64,000 nt of DNA from Candidatus Flexifilum breve (GTDB taxonomy: Bacteria; Chloroflexota; Anaerolineae; Aggregatilineales; Phototrophicaceae): contig JADKGC010000013.1 of assembly GCA_016717205.1 (NCBI GenBank), positions 134,314-198,313 on the forward strand, in the 5' to 3' direction. Within the stretch, counting starts at the first letter, position 1. Each line of letters begins with the position of its first letter. Under the pieces are notes generated by a model that was given only the letters and a program-made list of their open reading frames with translations, did no database searches and was not told the DNA's origin. The translations under genes and the position numbers were made by a program. Positions 58,534-64,000 of the stretch are shown here, one piece after another.

Positions 58534-59505
58534 CTACTGCGCCAGCACATCCGCGAGCTGAAACAGATCCATATCCAGCGGCTTGTGCTTGCCGACAATT
58601 TCCGGGTAGGGTGTGGGCGTCGCCACCCCTTTGAGCCAGCCGATCAGCACGCCGGATTGACCTTCGCACAGCGTGCGCGTCGCTTTGGCGGCGAGCCGGG
58701 TCGCCAGCAGGCGGTCAAAGGCGCCGGGCGTGCCGCCGCGCTGCACATGCCCGAGAATCGTCACGCGCAGTTCAAAGCCGATGCGGTCTTTGTGCGCGTG
58801 GAAGTATTCTTTGAGCTTCTCCCCGTTATTCTTCGCCCCTTCGGCCACGACGATCAAACCGTGCTTTTTGCCGCGATCGTACGCCTCATTCAAGATGGTT
58901 TCGAGGCGTTCCGGGGCGATTTCCGCTTCGGGGATGACGACCGCTTCCGCGCCGCCCGCGATGCCTGCCATCAGCGCGAGGTAGCCGCTGTCGCGCCCCA
59001 TCACCTCGACCGCGAACGCGCGGCGATGTGACGAGGCTGTCACCTTGAGGCGGTCAATCGCTTCCAGCGCGATATTCAGCGCGGTGTCTACGCCAATGGT
59101 GATGTCTGATCCGGCGAGGTCATTGTCGATGGTTGAGGCGACGCCGACGACGGGGAGGCCAAGCTTGTTGAGCTCATACGCGCCCGTCTGCGAACCGTTG
59201 CCGCCGATCACGATCAGGCCGTCAATGCCGCGCTTGCCGAGATTAGCGAGCGCTTGTCTGCGCCCTTCCTCGGTTTTGAACTGCGGACAGCGGGCGCTGC
59301 CGAGCATCGTCCCGCCTTGCTGAATAATTCCGCCCACGTCACGCGCGCCGAGTTCCTGCATGTCATCGTCGATCAGCCCACGATATCCATCGTGCACGCC
59401 AAAGATCGTGCAGCCGTAGTCGAGCCCTGTCCGCACCACCGCTCGAATAGCCGCATTCATACCGGGCGCGTCACCGCCACTGGTCAGCACCGCGATTCGT
59501 TTCAT
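58534..59505 (-). CDS. pfkA: 6-phosphofructokinase
   Basis: 323 residues, typical short PfkA. TSGGDAPGMNAAIRAVV at the N terminus, GGTMLGSAR, IGGNGSQTGA, the catalytic TIDND loop and EVMGRDSGYLA are present. In the Mg-ATP loop the usual Asp of GGDGS is Asn (GGNGS), while the following Gly typical of ATP-users is kept, so ATP rather than PPi is the likelier donor. GGGAGAG precedes the ATG. It is convergent with the pentose-phosphate operon. Confidence 0.94.
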   Translation of the reverse strand: MKRIAVLTSGGDAPGMNAAIRAVVRTGLDYGCTIFGVHDGYRGLIDDDMQELGARDVGGIIQQGGTMLGSARCPQFKTEEGRRQALANLGKRGIDGLIVIGGNGSQTGAYELNKLGLPVVGVASTIDNDLAGSDITIGVDTALNIALEAIDRLKVTASSHRRAFAVEVMGRDSGYLALMAGIAGGAEAVVIPEAEIAPERLETILNEAYDRGKKHGLIVVAEGAKNNGEKLKEYFHAHKDRIGFELRVTILGHVQRGGTPGAFDRLLATRLAAKATRTLCEGQSGVLIGWLKGVATPTPYPEIVGKHKPLDMDLFQLADVLAQ

Positions 59506-59699
59506 CAGGTTGTTCTCTCCCGCCTCAGCCTATGAGCCACGATTGTAGCTGGATCTGTGCAAAACAACTCTACTTTAGCAGAGGCTCACCGCTCGGCTAG
59601 TGATAACGGGCATAGGTGCAGGGTTGCGTTCATCAGACGTTAAGCGCTGGGCGGTGAAAATGGGTGCATATATAGACATGGATGAGCGAAGGAAGTGTG

Positions 59700-60392
59700 A
59701 TGATGACGCAGACTGATGTGCGGGCGAAGGCGCTGGAAGTCTACCACCTGCTGACTGAACGGTATGGCGAACGTCCGCTCAAGCCCCGCCGTCAGCCGAT
59801 GCATGAGCTGATCTCGACGATTCTCTCGCAGCGCACGACCAATGCCAACGAAGCACTTGCCTACCAGCGAATGTGGGATCGGTTTGGCTCATGGGAGGCA
59901 ATTCGTGACGCTGATGTAAACGAACTCACCGAGGCGATTGCCCCGTCGAACTACCCCGAGACCAAAGCACCGCACATCAAAGAGACGCTGCGGCGCATCA
60001 TCGAGGAACGGGGGGAAGCGAACATCGACTTCCTAGCGGATTTGCCGCTGGATCAAGCCATGACATGGCTGATGAGCCTGCCCGGTGTCGGCGTCAAGAC
60101 GGCCTCGCTGGTCATGCTGTTCTGCTTCAGCAAGCCGATCATGCCCGTCGATACGCATGTGCACCGCGTGAGCCAGCGCGTCGGCTTGATCGGCGCGAAG
60201 GTGGGTACGGAAGCAGCGCATCACGTGCTGCTCGACTTGCTGCCGAACGAGCCGTATTTTCTGTACAACTTCCATGTCGCCAACCTCAAGCATGGGCAGC
60301 AGTTGTGCATCTGGGCGAACCCGAACTGCGCGCCATGCCCCCTCAAGCACCTGTGCGATTGGTATCAAGCGAGTCGGGCAGGGAAATCGTAG
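59700..60392 (+). CDS. nth: Endonuclease III-like DNA glycosylase (HhH-GPD, 4Fe-4S)
   Basis: 230 residues from ATG 59700, with AAGGAAG six bases upstream; an ATG at 59682 precedes this site and is unlikely. LISTILSQRTT, the helix-hairpin-helix LPGVGVKTASLV with catalytic Lys, and VDTHVHRVSQRVGL with catalytic Asp are present. The C-terminal C-x6-C-x2-C-x5-C cluster motif is intact. It removes oxidised pyrimidines. The C-terminal half is complete, so it should be active. It has no link to the OGG-like gene at 6016. Confidence 0.9.
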   Translation: MMTQTDVRAKALEVYHLLTERYGERPLKPRRQPMHELISTILSQRTTNANEALAYQRMWDRFGSWEAIRDADVNELTEAIAPSNYPETKAPHIKETLRRIIEERGEANIDFLADLPLDQAMTWLMSLPGVGVKTASLVMLFCFSKPIMPVDTHVHRVSQRVGLIGAKVGTEAAHHVLLDLLPNEPYFLYNFHVANLKHGQQLCIWANPNCAPCPLKHLCDWYQASRAGKS

Positions 60393-60483
60393 GGGTATGA
60401 CGCGCTAGATGCGAATCGTCCGCAGCCATTGTTGTAGCAGCGGACGCAATGATGCACTTTAACTAATGATCGCGGATATTGGC

Positions 60484-60543
60484 TGTAGGGGCGACCCTAT
60501 GTGGTCACCCCTGAACGGGTGGGGACACTGCCCCTCCCCTACA
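60484..60543. repeat. Palindromic intergenic repeat, type 1
   Basis: Ends TGTAGGGG and CCCCTACA with an inner GTGGTCACCCC / GGGTGGGGAC segment. This GTAGGGGCGACCC... element resembles short repeats seen in many environmental Chloroflexota and Cyanobacteria genomes. Confidence 0.5.
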
Positions 60544-60578
60544 TTCGGGATCTCCGTACTCATAAGTTAAATTGCATA

Positions 60579-60622
60579 ATTGCGTCCCTATACAAGCAGC
60601 ACTCTTTTCGTAGGGACGCGAT
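60579..60622. repeat. Palindromic intergenic repeat, type 2
   Basis: ATTGCGTCCCTA (60579-60590) pairs with TAGGGACGCGAT (60611-60622) with one mismatch, loop 20 bases. The core TAGGGACGCG recurs as CAGGGACGCG at 62779-62788, so it is a dispersed repeat. Confidence 0.5.
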
Positions 60623-60641
60623 TTAGAGAGTGTCCAATCAG

Positions 60642-60745
60642 CCCCTCACCCCCAACCCCGCTCCCACGCAAGCGGAGAGAGGGGAGACATGGCAATCGAT
60701 GTTTGCTCCCCTCCCTGAATTCGGAGAGGGGCCGGGGGTGGGGTC
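60642..60745. repeat. Palindromic intergenic repeat, type 3
   Basis: A C-rich left arm (CCCCTCACCCCC from 60642) and G-rich right arm (GGCCGGGGGTGGGG, ending 60743) pair around about 70 bases. This CCCTCACCCCCAACCCC element is a familiar MITE-like repeat in Chloroflexota and Cyanobacteria. Confidence 0.55.
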
Positions 60746-60794
60746 GGAATGTAGTCTGTGTGCCGGAATAGGCAGAATGGCCCGCGCGGAGTTG

Positions 60795-60824
60795 TTGCCA
60801 CCGTGCGCAGATTTTCTCTATAAT
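60795..60824 (+). promoter_or_regulatory. Promoter of acs
   Basis: TTGCCA (60795-60800), 18 bases, TATAAT (60819-60824), 31 bases before the start codon. An excellent sigma-70-type match with a perfect -10 box. Confidence 0.75.
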
Positions 60825-60855
60825 CTAGCCATAACCATTGTTGGGAGAAATTATT

Positions 60856-62763
60856 ATGACTCAAGATGCGTTCGCGCCTGCGACGAACGAATGGTATTAC
60901 CCATCTGAAGAAATTGTTCGTTCCGCCCATGTGCCGGATTACGAAGCTCTCTACGCCGAAGCCCAAGCCGATCCTGAAGCGTTCTGGGCGAAGCAGGCGC
61001 AAGCATTGGATTGGTTCCAGCCGTGGTCGCAGGTGCTCGATCAGAGCAACCCGCCGTTCTACAAGTGGTTTGTCGGCGGCAAGACCAACATCGCCTATAA
61101 CGCGCTGGATCGCCATGCGAAGAGCTGGCGGCGCAACAAAGAGGCGTTGATCTGGGAAGGCGAACCCGGCGACCGCCGCACGTTTTCCTACTGGCGGCTG
61201 TGGAAGGAAGTCAACAAGTTCGCCAACGTGCTCAAGAGCCTTGGCGTCAAGAAGGGCGACCGCGTCACCATCTACATGGGGCGCATCCCCGAACTGCTGA
61301 TGGCGATGCTGGCCTGTGCGAAGGTTGGCGCGGTGCACAGCGTCGTCTACGGCGGCTTCTCCGAGCAGGCGCTCGCCGACCGCATCGAGGACGCGCAGAG
61401 CCGCGTCGTGCTCACCTGCGACGGCGCGTGGCTGCGCGGCAGCATCGTCAAGCTGAAAGACATGGTCGATGAGGCGGTCAAGCGTTCCCCGATTGTCGAA
61501 TCGGTGGTCGTCGTCAAGCGCACCGAGCAGCCGATCAAGATGGAGCAGGGGCGCGACTACTGGTTCCACGACCTGATGAACCTGCCGATTGCCAGCGAAA
61601 TGTGCGAAACCGAAGTCATGGATGCGGAAGATCCGCTGTTCATTCTCTACACCAGCGGCACAACGGGCAAGCCCAAAGGCATCCTGCACACACACGGCGG
61701 CTATCAGGTGTATACCTCGACCACGCTCAAGTGGGTGTTCGACATTAAGGATGAGGATCGCTGGTGGTGCGCCGCCGACCCCGGCTGGATCACCGGGCAC
61801 AGCTATATCGTCTATTCGCCGCTGATCCTCGGCGCGACCTCCTTCATGTATGAAGGCGCGCCCAATTTCCCGTACCCGAACCGCTGGTGGAAGATGATCG
61901 AGCACTATGGCATCACGATCCTCTACACTGCACCGACCGCCATCCGCGGGCTGATGCGCTTTGGCGATGCGTGGCCGAATCGCCACGACCTGAGCAGCCT
62001 GCGCTTGCTGGGATCGGTCGGCGAACCGATCAACCCGGAGGCGTGGCGCTGGTTCCACAAGGTGATCGGCAAGGAACGCTGCCCGATCATGGATACGTGG
62101 TGGCAGACGGAGACGGGCGGCTTCATGATCACGCCCATGCCGTCGGTCGGCCTCAAGCCCGGCAGCGCGACCCGTCCGTTCCCGGGCGTCGAAGTCGATG
62201 TGGTCGATGAGCAGGGCAACCCCGTCCCGGCGGGCACGGATGGCAACCTCGTCATCAAGAAGCCGTGGCCGTCGATGCTGCGCACGATCTACGGCGATCC
62301 CGACCGCTTCAAGCGCCAGTATTGGAGCGCCTACGAGAAGCAGGGCTGGTACCTGACGGGCGACTCCGCGCGCAAGGACGAAGACGGCTACGTGTGGATC
62401 ATCGGGCGCAACGACGACGTGATCAAGGTGAGCGGCTACCGCCTCGGCACGGCGGAGATCGAGTCCGGCTTGGTGAGCCACCCGGCAGTCGCGGAAGCGG
62501 CAGCCATCGGCGTGCCGGATGAAGTGCGCGGCAACGTGATTTACGCCTACTGCATTCTGCGGGCGAACTTCCAGGGCAACGAGACGCTGCGCGAAGCCCT
62601 GAAAGACCACATTCGCCACGAAGTCGGGCCGATTGCCGTGCCGACGAAGATCGAATTTGTGGACAGCCTGCCCAAGACGCGCTCCGGCAAGATCATGCGC
62701 CGCGTGTTGAAGGCGCAGGCGACCGGGCAGCCACTCGGCGACACAAGCACGCTCGAAGAATAG
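60856..62763 (+). CDS. acs: Acetyl-CoA synthetase (AMP-forming)
   Basis: 635 residues from ATG 60856 with GGGAG upstream; an earlier frame start at 60838 lies in the leader. An adenylating enzyme with LYTSGTTGKPKGI (P loop), DTWWQTETGG, GWYLTGDSARKDEDGY and the C-terminal PKTRSGKIMRR, whose Lys is essential and a known acetylation target. It makes acetyl-CoA from acetate via acetyl-AMP. The Pat-like protein at 52394-55135 may regulate it. A terminator follows at 62825. Confidence 0.95.
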   Translation: MTQDAFAPATNEWYYPSEEIVRSAHVPDYEALYAEAQADPEAFWAKQAQALDWFQPWSQVLDQSNPPFYKWFVGGKTNIAYNALDRHAKSWRRNKEALIWEGEPGDRRTFSYWRLWKEVNKFANVLKSLGVKKGDRVTIYMGRIPELLMAMLACAKVGAVHSVVYGGFSEQALADRIEDAQSRVVLTCDGAWLRGSIVKLKDMVDEAVKRSPIVESVVVVKRTEQPIKMEQGRDYWFHDLMNLPIASEMCETEVMDAEDPLFILYTSGTTGKPKGILHTHGGYQVYTSTTLKWVFDIKDEDRWWCAADPGWITGHSYIVYSPLILGATSFMYEGAPNFPYPNRWWKMIEHYGITILYTAPTAIRGLMRFGDAWPNRHDLSSLRLLGSVGEPINPEAWRWFHKVIGKERCPIMDTWWQTETGGFMITPMPSVGLKPGSATRPFPGVEVDVVDEQGNPVPAGTDGNLVIKKPWPSMLRTIYGDPDRFKRQYWSAYEKQGWYLTGDSARKDEDGYVWIIGRNDDVIKVSGYRLGTAEIESGLVSHPAVAEAAAIGVPDEVRGNVIYAYCILRANFQGNETLREALKDHIRHEVGPIAVPTKIEFVDSLPKTRSGKIMRRVLKAQATGQPLGDTSTLEE

Positions 62764-62778
62764 GTCGATCTGATTTCG

Positions 62779-62803
62779 CAGGGACGCGAGTTAACGCGTC
62801 CGC
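62779..62803. repeat. Second copy of the GGGACGCG repeat
   Basis: GGACGCG (62782-62788) pairs with CGCGTCC (62795-62801) around six bases. It shares its core with the repeat at 60611-60620. Confidence 0.4.
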
Positions 62804-62824
62804 AATCTGAAATAGCCGAATTCG

Positions 62825-62857
62825 AAAGGGACGAGGCACTGCCTCGTCCCTTTTTAT
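62825..62857 (+). terminator. Rho-independent terminator of acs
   Basis: A perfect 13-bp stem (62825-62837 with 62841-62853), three-base loop, followed by TTTTTATTT. It lies 62 bases after the acs stop. Confidence 0.85.
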
Positions 62858-62877
62858 TTGAGCGGATACCAAGCGTT

Positions 62878-64000
62878 CTATGAATCTCCGTCCCGCGTTG
62901 GTCGCCAACCGATGATCCCTGTCTGCAAGTTGTAGTCTTCGCCAAGCTGAGTTGAATAAGCATGCTGCCGCCCAGAGAACCCTCCAATATGTAATATAAA
63001 GGGAGAGTCGCCTTTCGAGATTACCCACGCTGCGAGATCGCTTTCCTCAAATACATACAATCCTTGAAGAAACATGTCTTGTAGCTCCGCCCGTTGTGGT
63101 TGAACAATTGAGTTGGGATTGGGCTCAGGGACGCTCAGCGCTTCGTCAACCTCAAGATATACGGACTGCACTACGTCAAAGGCGACTCGGCCATCCTCTG
63201 TCCACCTGATGTTGGATTCGCGTTCTGCAGGCGTATAGGTAAGGCGGTATTGCTCCCCGTCTGAGGCATGAACAAGAAATACGTCGCCTTCGTGGTTGGT
63301 GGGAAAGTTATGACTCCAATATTCCTCCTGTAGGCGGAGGAGAAACCGCGCTTCGTCAGGAGACCAGATGGGATCGTAACTCGCATAGGAGCTTGTGCTG
63401 ATTTGGGGGCTGTAGCTGGTCGCTGGGGCGATATTGTAGACAATCAAAAACCTATCGTTGCTGCTTAGCAAGGATTCCGTTTGTACAAAGGTCAAATAAC
63501 CGTCATGGGTTGACCAGTTTAACCCGACCAATCCGATACTGAATTGGTTAGGAGTGTCCGACCAAGACCAATGGTAAATCGATTCAGTACTCTGTTGCTG
63601 CAAATCCAGCAACCATACATCAGCATTCGTTGGGAAACGCCGGCCATCTTGTTCGCTGTAGTCAGTGGTCGAGTAGGCTAGAGCCGTCCCATCGTGGGAA
63701 AATTCAGCATCGCTCACATGGCAAGCGATAGGAATATTGCTGATCCAATCGAGGCGCGCTATGTCATATACGTTGAGGCAATAATCGGAGAAAACATCTG
63801 GAGCCGACAGTGCCAGCAAGTAACGACCATCCGGTGACCAGACAAAGCGATCATTATCGCCTGCCACAACGTCTGGCAGAGGTAACGCTTCGCTCGTTTC
63901 ACCCGTGATGCTCACCAGTACCAACTGACCGCCTTCCCGATACAAAAACTGCGGCGGATGTGCGTCTTCCTGCGCAGTGAGCGTGAATGGGGTGATCAGC
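62878..64000 (-). CDS. Beta-propeller (TolB/WD40-like) protein, N terminus cut off by the window
   Basis: The frame is open to the window edge; an internal TTG at 63945 is not a convincing start. The 374 visible residues show repeated blades of the TolB/WD40 type (FVWSPDGRYLLAL, AEFSHDGTALAYST, DPIWSPDEARFLL, IRWTEDGRVAF). No catalytic domain is visible. It probably is an extracytoplasmic binding or lipoprotein-type propeller, like the C-terminal half of the M23 protein at 36317, but the missing N terminus prevents a firm call. Confidence 0.7.
   Translation of the reverse strand, partial: LITPFTLTAQEDAHPPQFLYREGGQLVLVSITGETSEALPLPDVVAGDNDRFVWSPDGRYLLALSAPDVFSDYCLNVYDIARLDWISNIPIACHVSDAEFSHDGTALAYSTTDYSEQDGRRFPTNADVWLLDLQQQSTESIYHWSWSDTPNQFSIGLVGLNWSTHDGYLTFVQTESLLSSNDRFLIVYNIAPATSYSPQISTSSYASYDPIWSPDEARFLLRLQEEYWSHNFPTNHEGDVFLVHASDGEQYRLTYTPAERESNIRWTEDGRVAFDVVQSVYLEVDEALSVPEPNPNSIVQPQRAELQDMFLQGLYVFEESDLAAWVISKGDSPFILHIGGFSGRQHAYSTQLGEDYNLQTGIIGWRPTRDGDS

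Larger units (their letters stand above)
60393..60794. other. Intergenic region carrying dispersed palindromic repeats
   Basis: About 400 bases between nth and acs with no gene. It contains three different inverted-repeat elements, listed below, apparently dispersed intergenic repeats of this genome type. Confidence 0.6.

Noticed and set aside
60580..60908. Small proteins between nth and acs
   Set aside because: They translate the palindromic repeats and run out of frame into acs.

Overview
The window looks like a chromosomal segment of an environmental, GC-rich bacterium, most likely a member of the Chloroflexota. This is inferred from the gene mix (NifJ beside a dihydroorotate-dehydrogenase-like protein and PPDK, a WS/DGAT acyltransferase, a short 6-phosphogluconate dehydrogenase, GTG/TTG starts) because no rRNA is present. 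Host genes from about 11.9 kb onward are GC-rich and tightly packed. The first 11.7 kb is compositionally mixed and looks like accessory DNA.

Region 1 (1-11,717) is a probable integrated defence island. It carries one strand of closely spaced genes: two paralogous proteins with a CBS-pair and a HEPN-like RNase motif, a DUF262/DUF1524 (GmrSD-like) restriction protein with three small overlapping partner genes, a frameshifted Mrr-type nuclease, an OGG-like HhH-GPD glycosylase, and a winged-helix/NERD/SF1-helicase fusion. A gene-free kilobase follows, packed with perfect hairpins, then a small ORF and a large serine recombinase. The recombinase abuts the 3' end of a tRNA-Asp gene, which is the classical geometry of a tRNA-targeted island.

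Region 2 (11.9-21.5 kb) holds central carbon metabolism: pyruvate:ferredoxin oxidoreductase (nifJ, split by a one-base frameshift), a DHOD-like flavoprotein, pyruvate phosphate dikinase, a DUF2971 protein, and an orphan hypA-hypB nickel-insertion pair. Region 3 (21.6-27.4 kb) looks like a neutral-lipid locus: a CocE-like hydrolase, a stand-alone thioester reductase, a WS/DGAT fused to an SCP2 domain, and a small phasin-like helical protein. Region 4 (27.4-39.3 kb, minus strand) holds HyuB, PhoD and HyuA, a MoxR/unknown/VWA-metallopeptidase trio, an M23-propeller protein, a Uma2 nuclease-like protein and a uracil-DNA-glycosylase-like protein.

Region 5 (39.3-52.2 kb) has a heterodimeric ABC exporter, an ECF-like sigma factor, the conserved ATP-grasp/alpha-E/transglutaminase operon, an RsbU/RsbW/response-regulator set and a convergent histidine kinase. 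Region 6 (52.4-64 kb) is again carbon metabolism: a Pat-like acyl-CoA-synthetase/GNAT fusion, the gnd-zwf-pgl operon, pfkA, an endonuclease III homologue, acetyl-CoA synthetase and a truncated beta-propeller gene at the right edge. Pat and Acs probably form a regulator-target pair. NifJ, PPDK, PFK and the pentose-phosphate genes together describe a flexible sugar/pyruvate/acetate metabolism.

Two single-base frameshifts (Mrr-like gene, nifJ) may be real lesions or assembly errors. All functional calls come from reading motifs by eye; no database search was possible.
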